DNA of 64,000 nt. It comes from Gordionus sp. m RMFG-2023. Its lineage: Eukaryota; Nematomorpha; Gordioida; Chordodea; Parachordodidae. The stretch spans positions 9,643,743-9,707,742 of the forward strand of contig NC_088778.1 in assembly GCF_954871325.1 (NCBI RefSeq). Direction: 5' to 3'. The translations under genes were made by a program, and so were the position numbers. Positions within the stretch are counted from its first letter, which is position 1; each line of letters begins with the position of its first letter. This document shows positions 25,701 through 40,700 of the stretch, piece after piece. A model generated the notes under the pieces. That model searched no databases. It was not told where the DNA came from and was given only the letters and a program-made list of their open reading frames with translations.

Positions 25701-28700
25701 GGAATCCCTGCTATTAATCTAATTGCAGAAATTAAATAATTTGGTCATATGAATCTTTTGTCATATCTTTAAATTCTCTTATAGGTCAGGTGAATTAAGT
25801 GAAAGAAACTTGACTTCTTAGTTTTTTAACTAGGATTTTTGAAAAAATATTTTGATAACTATTTACTGAAGTCTGTTTAGAGCATATCTCTCACCCAAGT
25901 TAAAGATATTTATGACTATTTAATTATCAAAAGATGATAATAAGGATGGTCATTCGATGCACTTTTCCCATATATATATAAAATTTATTTTTAAAAATTT
26001 ATTTACCATATTAGGTCCATTTATAATCGTAAAATTTTTGTTCCTAGATGTTCTCTATAACGTAAGTGGTATTTTTTTTACAAAAAATAATATAGTGAAT
26101 AAAATATCAAAAATATGCATCATTTTATTTTAAAGATAGACTGGGTTGGTATAAAAATAAATTATAACTTGAGCCTGTCCTGGCCTGGCCGAATTAAAAT
26201 TATGTTAATCTTAGTTGGAAAATCAATATGATGAATTATTTAAGATTCATTTGCTGCTTTTATTTTTCCCTTTGTAATTTAATTTACAAAATACATCCAA
26301 AATGATTTAAGAATTTGCACCGGGCCGTATATAAAATTTTAAAAAACTCTGGCCAGGCTGAATAATATATTCTTTGAATCAGAGCCTTCCGAAAAATTTA
26401 AAAAAAAATTATTTGAAGGGTGTGGGGTGAGCTTAAAAATTTGATGTGAGTATTATTTTATAAAATAATAAATATAAACATAAACATTCATCTTTTTAAT
26501 TTTTCTCATTCTTTTATCTAAGCTATCAATTTAGACCCCGATGATCTTAATCAAGTTTCCATCGTAGACTGTATTTAAAACAATTTTAAATAAATTAAAA
26601 AACGATTTCAAAAAATTACCATTCGCTAATTAGGAATAAAATTTATATAATATATATTTAATTATAAAAAATTTACAATATTATTTGGAACGAAATTCAA
26701 AGTATTCGATTTTTGTAATATCGGGTGTTTGCTCAGTTTGATATCAACCATATCACTTATTGAAGGGCGAACTGTATATATAAACATTGAAATTAATTGA
26801 GGAAATTAATGAGTAGAAGAATCTGGGGCATATAGAAATGAATTTTGCAAAAATGTCTATTTAAAATCATAAATTAATATCTCAAAAGTGTTTTAATATT
26901 TACATACTAATATCCCAAAAAAGTGGGGCACATCAGAGCAGGCCATGGTAATGAAAACTGTAATTTTTTTCCCCGCATGTAAGTAAATAAAACACTTATA
27001 TTCAACAAACTCAAAAGATTCGGTTATAAAGATATAATTTTGTCATAGGCTCATATTCTAATTTTAATAATATCATATAACGTAACTGAATTTCTTTCTC
27101 TAAACTTTGATATTTTTCATATAAAATAATGTGTCCTAACATGCCCAATGTTTCCTTATACCCCCCCCCCCACCTATGGAAATAAAAATAAGAAGAACTG
27201 CATCGGGCTTAATTTTTCAAGCCCAGCCAAATCCAATTTTTTAAAAAAATTGTCCGACCCGGCCTAAAAGAATTTTTTTTCTCTCTGTTTCCGAAAAGCC
27301 TGACAATTATAATAAAAATTATTTTTCCTCACAGCCTGGCCCCGAATTTATTTAAATTTTTACAAATTTAATATATTTTTAATTGCAAACATAATATTCT
27401 AACAATAAAAAATATTGCCACCTTGTTTCTCGCAAAAATTTAAAATACATCAATTTATTTTACAAAATTGAATGATATTAGGAATTTTTTAAAAGTGGGA
27501 CGGTTCGGGCTGGGTTTTGCAGATCTCTAATTTATAGGATAGATATTACAAAATTTTTGGAATACATTTCCGGCAAAATCTGATTTTTTTAAATTCAAAA
27601 TATGGGTTATACTATTTTTTCAACTTTAAATTATTTAGATTTAGGTTCCATATTTGTAGAATTATCATATAAGTTTCAGGCAATTTTATTAAATATCACA
27701 TGTATATTGATATTGACTATCCCAAAGCGTGTGTTTAAGATTTACGGACATCGATTATATGTATATTTAAAAAAATATAAATATGTTTACCCGAATAATT
27801 TAGAGTGGCATAATGGGAGAAGGACACCATAATATCAATTATCGGTAAACATTCGGCTAATTTATACAAGCATCGAATTTTGTCTTTGATTTCATCGTAA
27901 AACTGGCTTAATATGCTAATAAAGATAAATAAAAAATCTTTTTATCTTTTTTTCACTTAAGTTTTTTTTTACCTAGAACTCATAAAATATATATCCTCCA
28001 CGGTCTGATTTATCCTGTCTATAAAAATAATTAATTAATAATATAGAGGATAAAGATTTTTTCTTCTAATATTCATTATATAATACCATTTAAATTGACC
28101 TATAAAATTATGATTTAATTATTTATTATTTTTTAAATATTATTAATTACCAAGTCTAACGTGGTAAGGTGATATCCTTTCCAACTTTTAACAACTTTAA
28201 TAAATTCTTCTGGGAAATTTTTACGATCATTTTTATTACCATCGTTCTTCTCGTTATTATTACAATATTTCGAGCCAGTGGTGTCATTACCATTAATAAT
28301 ATTATCATTCCGGGAGGGATGATAAAATATGTAGCCACGTTTGTAGCTATATATGATTTTCAAAATCAATTTGTTTTTGTATTTATCGTTCTTATCTTTT
28401 TCCATCTCTTTATTAGAAATAAAAATTTATTTTAAAAAAATTGGTAATATTACTATCAACAAAAATAGTTATATTTAGTTTCATTTAAATTAAAAATATA
28501 TAATGATATACTTATCGAGGTCTGTAAATAGCAACATTTTTAGGCCGGTCCGGCTCGGTGCGAATTTAGTTTTTTGCCCTGCAAAATTTTTGCCTGGTCC
28601 GGTCCACTTTTATTTTTTTTACTAATCAGGCGATACCAGGCCTGGTCTTGCATTGAAAATCTCTTATAATTATGCATCAGAGCTTGAAAGCATAATCAAA

Positions 28701-31700
28701 GGGGCTTAAAACCCTTCTTTTTAAATTTTTTATAGCAAAGCCAGGACTAATGTTTATGAAATATTTAGAACAAACAGAGTCAAGTTCCAATCTCCGATAT
28801 ATATTATAATCAGGAATATAGAACAACCGGAAATTTGTGTATAATCTGAGTAATTCGGGTCTGAGAATGTAATTTTTTTAAATTCAGTCCCGTATAAATT
28901 CCATCTTAGCATATCTATTAGCCTATATTAATATTATCATCGAAAAAAATATAACCTTTATATTTTAAGTTCACTTGGCTGAATTGTACATAATAATATT
29001 TTATTATTAATAGAAAAAAATGGCAATGGTTTCATTCGAATAAATCTAATACAAATTCCATCCTTTTCGATTGGCTCGTGTTTTTTAAACTCTAATAAAA
29101 GTTATACTTTATTTTTATCAGAACGTAACATATATAAATTAAATAATAATAATTTTAAAGAATTAATCTATTTTTTTAAAAAAAATTATATTTTATTATT
29201 AGCTTTGTATATAAACTACATGTGGAAAGATAAAAAAATACATTAAATCATTTCCAAAGATATTATAAAAAACCTAGAATTTAAGAGGAATCTAAACAGT
29301 CAATTCTGAAATTCAATATTTTTACTATGAGTTAGGTAATTTAGAAAAGAATTGTTTATCAAGATCATTCAAATATAAAACTAGGAAAGGTTAAACGTAA
29401 CCGATTCAGGCTGTTTATCATAAAATTATTGTCTGATAGACGCGTTCGCAAGTTTGAAAGCGTTCGTTTTTTGTGTAAATGAATGTTGAACGCGAACTTG
29501 TTTAAAAAAAATGATTATAGAACCAAAAAATGAATAAAAAAAGTGTGTTTATTTTTGATAAAATTCGATATCCTTTAGGGAACGTTCCAGACTTGAAAAC
29601 CGGAAAGGAAAAAACTTTTGACTGGAATGGAGAGCCAAAATGCAAAATTGCCTCCTTTTGTTCCAGATTCCTGATTATAATTTAAAAATAAATAAAAAAA
29701 TTTGATAAATAGATTGCATATATTAATAAAAAAACATTCCCTTTTTTTTAACAAGCATAATTTTTACTTTTAAGTTCTTCCATCAAACCTTCGTAAATAT
29801 TTCTTGATATCTGTAGTAAACCTGAATAAAGTCATCATCAAATAATTTAAGAAAAATCAAATTTTATAGAATATGATTATAAATTACGAAATTCAAAAAA
29901 AATATTCAGCGAAAGGTAGCATCCTTAGAATGCATAACCGCCAATGCCGATTTTCACGAATTTAATGTAATTAAACTTGCATTATATGTTATAAGGGGGG
30001 ATTTTGTCTAAAATACCCGATGGGTTAAGGTTACGAGAAAATAAAAAATGTATAGCATTTATAAACAAATATAATTTGTTATTTATTACTAAAATAAATT
30101 AATTTGATATTAGACGTGGAATTCCCGGTTAAACGTAACCCTAAAAATCCAATATGGTCTCATTATTAAAGCAAGGAACATGGAAATAGATTAAAAGTCT
30201 ATAAAATTTAAAACATTGACTAAAATAGTTGACTATAATCTCCAATGGTAGTCTGTTAACCTCTACCTAATTTATACATGTATATTATATACATCTTAAT
30301 ATTTAAATTTTTATGACTCCAAAAAATGAGGCATGTATAAAAATCCCAGGGTATTGTTGTGATAAATTTAATTTTCATTTGATTTAAACTTTATTCATAT
30401 TTTAATCTTGAAAAATCAAAAAGAAAAAAATTTTAAAGATAAAAGAAACATTTTATTTAAAATTAAAAGATTCTCACCTTAAGATATAATATTATTGTCT
30501 TAATTCTTTCTACTCATATCATAATTTTATCTATAATATAATTGAAATAAAAAGAATTAAAATGTTCTGACTTGCCCCAAATCAGATATGTTTTTCGACC
30601 AATCAAATTGAATATTATAGTAAAAATTACAAAGACAATGCATGTGTGAATAAAATGTTTTCATCATAATCATAGGCGTAGCCAGGGGGGGAGGGCAAGG
30701 GAAATTCCCCCCCCCCTCAAAAATTTATCATTTTTTGTGAATATCATTTTAAGCTAATAAAAATTATCCCCCTTAGTCCTCCCCCCACTCCTGACCTCCG
30801 AAAATGTATGCATATATCTTAAACAATAATTTGAAAGAAAGAATGTAAAAGTTGATATTTTTTTATAAAACTATTCATCATAATTTATACATTTTTGGAA
30901 AAAAGCATTTATATAACCAAAAATGTTTTAAGAAATGGAATATAAGCCAAAGATAAGTCTTAAAACAAAAGTGAAATGAATTATAATTATTAATAATAGA
31001 TCCATAAAATTACCTAATAATATAATATATCAAATATATTTTTTATAAAGTGAGTAATTTTAATTTATTTATCTTAATAAAAGTAAAATATAATTATAAA
31101 ACTATTGATAAAATTAAATAATAAATTAAATAAAAAAAATTAAAGTACAATCTACAATACAAACATTGGAATATTATATGTCGTAGATTTATAGTATATC
31201 TAATTTTATCAATTGTCATATGACAATCAAGTAATTTTTACCAATATAGTGAATTATATATTTTACAGAAAATCATAAAATATTGATAAGGACATCAGAA
31301 AATATCTTTCATTGTGGGATAAATAATATGAAAATTAATTTTTAGTATCATATTTTATTTAAAATAAATAGATGGCGTTAAATAATTGAATGCAAATTGT
31401 TGCTATATTTATTATCAATAGCGTCGATTAGTAAATTTTGTTAAAATATTAACTGTAATATTATTTTAACTGTCAAATATGTCTGTAAAAGTGGAATTTT
31501 ACCTAGTATTTTGTAACTTATTCTATATAATAGAGGAATATCAACTAATGTCTACTTACTTTTAAATAAATTTCTTATACTTGTTTGGAATAAATTATTA
31601 CCATGCTTTTATATTAATGTATATACAAGTAATTTATTCTATTATATAAACTAATAAAAATATATATCATTTTGTTCCAAGCTTTTAAGTAATATTAACC

Positions 31701-34700
31701 TCCTATCTTGTAATATTTTATAACTATATATAGACTAAGGTTGCCCGGCCGAAGGCCCGCCCCAAATGGAGTCTGGGGGCGAATCCCCCCAGTAATTTTT
31801 TAATTCCCCCTTTCTTAAGAAAATCCTGGCTACGCCTATGATCATAATGAATTCGCCATAATAATTTCGTGATTAAAGCCTTCGCGGTTACCGTTAGAAA
31901 GCATTATCGAATTTATCTTTGAAATTGACACTCACGGTAATGTATTTGCGATAACGCTGTGGCAAAAAATTTCCCACAAATGATATGTATATAAATTTTA
32001 TAAATATAATATAAAATAATTAATTTAAAGATATGATCTTAGATTTTGGAGTGGCCGTTATCAAGTCCTAAAAATATATGAAGAATTATAAGAGAATTAA
32101 AATTTAGATAATAAAAAGCTTTAAAATCCTAAATAAGTTTCAAAGGTAGGGTGTCTAAGGAAGAAAGCTAGGACATTCACACAGATAACGTTGCGTTTTT
32201 CGTAAACGCGATTTTCTCAAGCGATCAGAGACCTTCATTTGCCTGAATATTTTAATCAGGCTTGGCCCAGGCCTCATTAAAAACTTCTATAGGCCCGGCC
32301 CTATCTATATTTAATAATTAAAAAAATTCCCAAGCCCAGTCTAAGTTTGTAATAAGTTTTTAAATTTTTCCAAAGCCAGACCAAGCCCAAATCCAAAATT
32401 TTAATTTATTGCAACCAATAAAAATAAACCATATTTCAGTATATTTAGGTAATTATTTTGTTTGCTATACTAAAATTTATTATTTATATAAGAAAAAAAT
32501 AGAAATATTTTTTAAAATTAGCAATTTTAAATGAACATTTTTAGGCCCAAATACATTTTAAAAAATTCAAAAGCACAGGCCCGACCCAGACCTGCCCATG
32601 TGCCGGGGCTAGCCTAACCCATGATCTCTGCAAGCGAAGCTAAATTTTTCGATGTGTAATTTACAAATGCAAGCATATATAATTTAAAAATATAGCAAAA
32701 TGATGATATTGCGATAGCTGTTTTTGCATATTTCAAAAAGTATTATGGCTGTGACGAATTAGCTGGGATTTCACTAACTATTAATTTAGCATCGCTTGAG
32801 CAAATGGTGCTTACTGTAAATGTAGCGTGAGAGATGTATTGATAAAATGAAAAGAATTTTACAAAATTAGATAATAAAAAAATCAATGCCATATGATGGC
32901 TAGCTAAATCTTAAAAATTTATTAAAATTATTATATTTAATATATATTATGTATATTTTATAGTATATAAGTTATTAAACTCACTTAATTCGTTGGCCTG
33001 AAATAAAAGTTAAGAGGTATTATATTATATGGATAAAATTTAATATATGAAATAAAATATATAATTTTAACTTACTTTAACTGAATAACACTTTTGATTC
33101 CTCCATTCGATTGAATTTTTGGTAAATTTTTGTTCAACAGATAGAATTTTTGTTAATTTATCTTCGATTTCCAAGAACACAGGCTCATCTAATAACTAAT
33201 AATAATGTTAATTTGTATTTTAATTGTCAAAGATCTAAAGGCTCACACCAAAGTTGCCAGGAAACCGTGGAAGAATCAAAAAGAAAATCAAAAATTTGAG
33301 CCTAGCCTAATTTTTTTGAAATAATTTTAAATTATAACAATAAATCAGTTGATTTAAACATTCGTTGCCTTTGAAATTTTTTATTTCATTCGAAACTCTT
33401 TAAAAATACAGTCAAATATTTCCCAAAATTTAAAAACCGGGCCAGACCGAAAGATAGAAAGACTCAGGCTGGGCATGGATTACAATTAGGATCCTACTCC
33501 ACTATTTATCACAACATGTAAAATGATTAAAATTTCTATGGACTAAAATATCCATAAATATATATTGTTTCAACGCAATCTCAAAATTATAACAAATTTT
33601 ATTTAAATATGTTTTCTTTTCACTATTTCTGCAAGAAAAATAATTTGTCGATAGGTGTATAAGTAGTATTTATCACATAATTAACTTAAACTTTAAGCTT
33701 AAATAATTTTAAAATAAATTAAGTTTGATCCCCTTGACCTGTTATGCTCAGGTCTCCTTTAAATATATATATATATACTACAGATGGGAACTATAAATAT
33801 TGCAAAATTTACATAGTTTAAATTGTATTTTGTTTATTTGAAATTCATCAAAAATTAATTTGTAATGTTTTCATAATATTTTTTCATTTTATTTTACAAA
33901 ATATACATCTTTATGGAGGAAAATTATGACTCATTTTAAATTTAAGGAAAATTTGTCGATTTTGTCATCTCTGGCCATTTAAGATACCTTTATAAATAAA
34001 TTCTCGAATCCCAGGAAATTCCCAAAATACCTTATCAGAATTTGACATTGGTATGTATACTCTCAAATCAATAATAAATAATTTATATTACAGTATTAAT
34101 ATGATTTGTTGTAACACATTTTCATAATGTGAAAACACATTCTCGTATAGTTAAATAACTTTCCATAATTATTAAAAATTTTTTAATAATAAGAGTTTTT
34201 AAACTTCAATGAAGATTTACGTCAAAGTTATATATCGAATATAATTTTTTTATGTTTGGGACCCAAGTTTAAGTGGGAAAATGAGAATAAAAATTTTCTA
34301 AGATTTTTAGAAAATTTTTTACAATATCTTTTTTAAATTTAAAACATTATTCCAATATTATAATTTTACTTTTATTATCCAAAGAATGGAAATCAGGATA
34401 AGAAATTTGAATAATTTCTTAAATAAACATGAGTGAAAACTTAGGGTTTTCAGATAATTCTTATTTGTTTATATAATTTTTATGATCAATTCGAAACACC
34501 AAAATAAAAAAACCATTTATTATTTATTTATTCTTTGTAAATATAATATTACACAATATAAATCAATTACAAATTCAATCATTTAAAGGAATGCATCGAA
34601 TTCCCTCTTCAATAAACTATATGGTGTGCGAATAAAAATTTGAAAAATTATATGTAAAATAATTGCCTAAAATACTCGTAACAATTGAAATAACTTCATT

Positions 34701-37700
34701 TCGGTTATTGGGTTTAGGAGAATTTGATCTATATTGATTTTAAATTACTCCGAAAAAATTTTCTATCGGATTTAATTGAGGCGAATAGAGTGGCAAAAAT
34801 ATGATATTTGGATAATTCTCACTAATTATCCTCGCTCGATGTATAGGAGCATTATCCATTATAAGTAATGAATTTGTTGGTAAAAGTGAGAATAATTCAT
34901 CCAGGTATGCCTTGAATTTTATCGCAGTAAAAGCCCCATCTATTATTGTGAATTTTTTCAATCCACTTATTCCTATTGTGCATAGGACTGATATAAAGTT
35001 AAATTGAAGTGTCGGGGCTTCCGTTATGGGTAGAATGGTTGGTGGCATATCTCGATGATTTTTGGTATGCGTCATTTTAGGAAATTTTAAATTTTATTTA
35101 ATTTTAAAACCAAAAAAAATAAGAATTATCTGAAAACCCTAAATTCGAATTTTCTTTCACTTATGTTTATTAAGAAATTATCAAATTTCTTATCCTGATT
35201 TCCATTCTTTAGATAACTAAAAGTAACATTAATATATTGTAATAATACTTTAAATTTAAAAAATTTTATAATGCATTTAAAAAAAAAATTATTCTAAAAA
35301 TCTTAGATAATTTTTATTCTCATTTTCCCACTTAAACTTGGGTCCCAAACATAAAAAAATTATATTCGATATATAATTTTGACGTAAATCTTCATTAAAG
35401 TTTAAAAACTCTTATAAAAATTTTATCAAAAATTTTATCAAAATGTTTTTACAATAATTATGGAAAGTTAGTTAACTATATACAAGAATGTTTTTTCACA
35501 TTATGAAAATGTGTTACAACAAATCATATTAATACTGTATATACTATTTTTTAGTTTATACCTTCTTGTAAACAACGAACATTGGGTTAGTAAACTGGCT
35601 TAGTAGATATTTTAGTGAAGGTATATGCCTTAGTATATGCTTCAAATCAATAAAAGCTCCGATTTTCCATTCGGCCAATCTCACATTTTTCTTTATTTTT
35701 TGTAAAAAAAAGAAATATATATGTCATGAAATGGGTGGGGCATAAAATTCAAAATTACAAATCCGAGGGATCATTTAAATTTAGCATATAAAATCACAAA
35801 CAAAGCTTGAAAATAGTAAAATTTCTTAAAGCTAGATCTAGCCTAAAAGTTTGATAACGACAGATCTGATATATTTGAAAACAATTATTTTAAGTGAAAT
35901 AATCCGAATCCTGCGGTGATTATTTGGATTCTCTCAATTTAAATCCGAAAGCGATTTATAAATTTGAAAAATCTTATATTACCGGGAATGTATTCCACCT
36001 ATAAATCAACAAAGCAATTTCGCTATATTATATGTATTCTTTTTTATTTATATGGAAAATTTTTAAACGCAAATTTATATTTTACCATACCAAAAGTAAC
36101 TTTCCAAAATTTTACATTTTCTCTAATAATTTTTTTTAATAAAAGTTGCTCAAACTTAAGATCAAAACTAATAAATCTCCATTCTATCGTGTGCACAAAT
36201 ATTGACAATAATAATGTCAGTTTAATAGCCTAAAATTAATTTTAAATAATGAGGACCTGTGGCACGTATTATGTTAGCGAGATACGTATTATTACCTTTC
36301 ATACATTTATTACTGCTTCCAAAATGGTTAGGATCAAGTATTTCAGGATTATATTAATTCTTAAATTAAATGAGTTTTTTAATAACAATAATACAAAATT
36401 TTATTAGACATCTATAAATTAATATTAAACTCTTTTATTAAGTTTTAATAGAAATAAAACTAAAATTAGATCAGATTTAATTTATATAATCTTTTGGTAA
36501 CACTTTATCATGCGATAGTTTAACACGCGACATTTTTTATGTTACACTTTATCAGGCGACACTATATCATGATTTATTTGATCACTGAATTTTATTTATT
36601 TGATCACTGAATTTTATTTATTTGAAAAATTTAGTTTTTTTTATCTGATTTTTTTCACCTTTTCGATTTCGATATTTAAAAATTTTATTTTTTTTCCTCA
36701 ATTTTTTCTGAATTTTTTTTTAAAAAATATAAAAATCTATAGAATGTAAATATAAGAAATATAAAAATATTATGAAGGTATAGATCCTTGAATTGATATG
36801 CAATTGGATCAATATAATTCAAGAGATATTCTCTGCCTAAGATAAAGATTTTCCTTGGGGTTGCCGAAGTAATAAGAGAGTTTTTTTTTCCCAGAAGTTT
36901 TTAGGAAAGGTGATGCTTCAATCCTAAAGTTACCTAAAGTGCAAGTGAAAAAAGATGAAATATACCATTTTCTAGGAAAATTTTTTTGAAGCGTAGTATC
37001 AGCCCGTGATTAAAGAGATGTGTTGATTTTATCTAGCAAATGAGTCTTTACAGGTATACTCAGAGGTAGTTTTCTAATTCAAGATATGGATGTTATACTA
37101 TCTGTCGTTTGTTTTTTAAGGTATCGAGTCCTAAAAATTTAAGCGTTGATTGAATAAGAGTATTAGATAGAATCTTTTGAAGAGAGTATTTATGGCAATG
37201 GCGCGAATGGCTGATTTTGAGTATCTGCAGTGTAATGATTGATACACTTAACTATCTACCTGGATCTTGCATAAACTGCAGGTGTGTGGGGTGACTATAT
37301 TTGTGTTGAGATAGAGGCTAATTGAGATCCGTAGTTCTTTTAGAGATAGATAAGTGCCCATTTTCTAGCTTAATTATCATCTTATCTAACATAAGCAATA
37401 AGACAATTTATTTTATACTTTTTATTATTAAGTAATTATAAAACAATATATCACAAATATAAGATATAAAATATAATGATAAATATAAGGTATAAAATAA
37501 ATGATAAATATAAGATATAAAATAAATGATAAATATAAGATATAAAATTTAATGATAAATAAAAAAAAAAGTTAATTGTAGGAAATATGGGCAATCACTT
37601 TCAAAAATATGGAAAAATCTGAAATCCATAATTTAAAATACATCAATGATAACCTTTTTTAATATCTTCATATTTCTTTGAGAGGTACGTTGTTTTCCCC

Positions 37701-40700
37701 ATTATGATTTGAAGACCAAGGCCCTTATGTAAGAGGATATCTTCATGACCCCCTTTAAAATTTCCAAAGTCAGGTGAGAACATTGACATAGGAATTTAAT
37801 TCCATAATGTCGGCCTTCAACACAATTTGTTATTAGGGCGACAGCATCTAAAGTATAATTATGTTTGTTTCACAATTGTATATTATAGAGAGGTGTTGCG
37901 AAATATTTAGTTGCCCTGTAATTTATAACAAAAGTTATAATTTTTATTCTTCCTTTTCGGATATAGGTATTCTCAATAGGAAAGAAGCTCAGAGGAGCCA
38001 TTTATTTCTCTTCAAATATTTCTCAGCCAAGGTTTCAAATGCATTTCAAGATCATCTTCTGGGCATATGCAAGGGCCAATAAACATCTGCTATTAATTGG
38101 AGGTCATCATTAGACTAATAGACTTCTCTAAGTCCAACATCATTTATTTTTTTATTTATTCTATTTTGGACGAAAGAATCATTTATTGGTGCCTGTTCAG
38201 AATCCTCCAATATCTTGCTCGGAAGTGTGATATTTAAAAAAAAAAATTTAATAAATAAATCTTTAAATATCGAAATTGAAAACGAAAGTCTTAGAAAAAT
38301 CAATATTATAAACTTAACTTTTCAAATAAATAAAATTAAGTGATCAAATAAATCATGATAAAGTGTCACGTGATAAAGTGCTGCGTTATCAAATGACTGA
38401 GTGGTAAAGTGTTACATGATAAAGTGTCGCAAGGGTCACATGATTAGTAATTTCAAAGTGATGTATAAATTGATTTAGGACTAAATTATATATGATATAT
38501 ATTAAAATAGTTTCAGTAGGGGATTGCATAATTAATATTAAAATATTGAAATCTAGACTCATATTGTAATTTTTGAAAATTAGATTTAGATTTTTCTGAG
38601 ATTAACTTAATATTTAAATAATTAAATACATTATATTTTATTGATTATAATTTTTGCATTTCAAATGGCTAAGAACATAATTTAAAAATACACAAATTTT
38701 GGAAAATGAAGCAGCTGATGAAAACTGGCTCATTTTAAAAGAAATCCAACTAATAATTAAGAAAACCAGAGGCCACAAGTTTTATCTAGGGCTACCAATT
38801 TAATATGAAAATGGTTGACATATTTTTATAAAATTATTTGACAGTTTTCAATGAGTACAAGATTTTATCAAATGATATTTATAACATAAACTGACAAATA
38901 TATAATCGCCTAGCGACATTTTATCACACGACACTTTATCATGCGACACTTTATCACGACGACACTTTATCACAACGACACTTTATCATGACGACACTTT
39001 ATCACGACGACACTTTATCACGACGACACTTTATCACGACGACACTTTATCACGACGACACTTTATCACGACGACACTTTATCACGACGACACTTTATCT
39101 CTCAGTCATTTGATAACGCGACACTTTATCACGCGACATTTTATCATGATATACTTACTTAATTTATTATAATTGAAAAGTTAAATTTTGATAATATCTC
39201 ATTTTTTGACTTTCATCATGATATACTTAAAACTTAATTTTATATATTTGAAAAGTTAAATTTTGATAATATCTCATTTTTTGACTTTTCCGTCTAAATT
39301 CCAATATTTAAAAAATTTAAATTAATTTTTTATGTTAACGCGACACTTAATCATGATATACTTAAAACTTAATTTATTATAATTGAAAAGTTAAATTTTG
39401 ATAATATCTCATTTTTTGACTTTCATCATGATATACTTAAAACTTAATTTTATATATTTGAAAAGTTAAATTTTGATAATATCTCATTTTTTGACTTTCA
39501 TCATGATATACTTAAAATTTAATTTTATATATTTGAAAAGTTAAATTTTGATAATATCTCATTTTTTGACTTTTCCGTCTAAATTTCAATATTTAAAAAA
39601 TTTAAATTAATTTTTTTTTGTTAACGCCACACATTATCATGATATACTTAAAACTTAATTTAATATATTTGAAAAAATAAAATTTTGATAATATCTCATT
39701 TTTTGACTTTTCCGTCTAAATTTCAATATTTAAAAAATTTAAATTAATTTTTTTTGTATTTTTTTTATTGAGAAAAACTCATATTTTAATTTACATAAAT
39801 ATAATTTTTTTTAACTTAATGAGATATTATCAAAATTTAACTTTTCAATTATATTAAATTAAGTTTTAAGTATATCATGATAAAATGTCGCGTGATAAAG
39901 TGTCGCGTTATCAAATGACTGGGTGATAAAGTGTCGTCGTGATAAAGTGTCGTCGTGATAAAGTGTCGTCGTGATAAAGTGTCGTCGTGATAAAGTGTCG
40001 CATGATAAAGTGTCGCGTGATAAAGTGTCGCGTGATAAAGTGACTCCAAATCATATATAATATCTATTTTCTTTGACAACAAATTTGCCTTATTTTCTAT
40101 AGGATTAACAACGTTATGCATTATTACTATATTTATTGTATTATTTTATGAAATAAGTGAGGCTAAAACATGCCCCATAAAAGGATAAAACGTTCCCTGT
40201 GTATATTTTTAATATCTCAAAAAATTTCTTTAAATTAGGATTTTAAAAAAAATATAAGGTTTAATTTTTACCAAAGATAAATATCTAAATAATTAAACAA
40301 CGCTAAAATTATTTTGATTACTCATTGCATTTTTATATCCCTTCAATTTATTATGAACAATATAACCTCGGTCTCCCCTACTCTATGGCATTCATTTCCA
40401 GTAAAATCAGATTTTTTAAATCTAAAAATCGTTCTCAATACACTCAAGAGGCATAAAGATTAGTCTTTTTAATAAAAACAATGAATATAATTAGACGCTA
40501 AAAAATTTACATGGAAAAATTTTAATAAAAATATATGATATATTATTTTATTTACATCGTTTTTAGGCATGCGTGCACATAGTGCTAACGCATTTTCAAA
40601 ACCGGAAAAATTTGTTATCATGCTTTGAAGATTATAAAACAAATTTTCGTTTGACAATAGCTCTTGTAAACATTCGAATCTTAGATTTATAGTGTCGATA

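Larger units (their letters stand above)
38912..40043. mobile_element. Foldback element related to the neighbouring MULE
   Basis: The ends are long inverted repeats made of the same CGACACTTTATCACG words as the MULE at 36495-38433. The left arm is about 12 copies to 39098 and the right arm is the inverse, 39880-40040. TCATTTGATAACGCGACACT at the left recurs inverted at the right. The middle is noncoding direct repeats. It has no transposase trace and is probably a non-autonomous MULE derivative that expanded its terminal repeats. Confidence 0.72.

Noticed and set aside
38939-39098. CRISPR-like array
   Set aside because: The 16-bp copies adjoin without unique spacers, form inverted arms of an element and lie in an animal intron.
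40053-40136. Minus-strand VVNPIENKANLL resembling the MSH4 segment TVNAAESKITNL
   Set aside because: The acceptor phase does not fit. Exon 35562-35690 (NVRLAEWKIGAFIDLKH) matches better and in phase.
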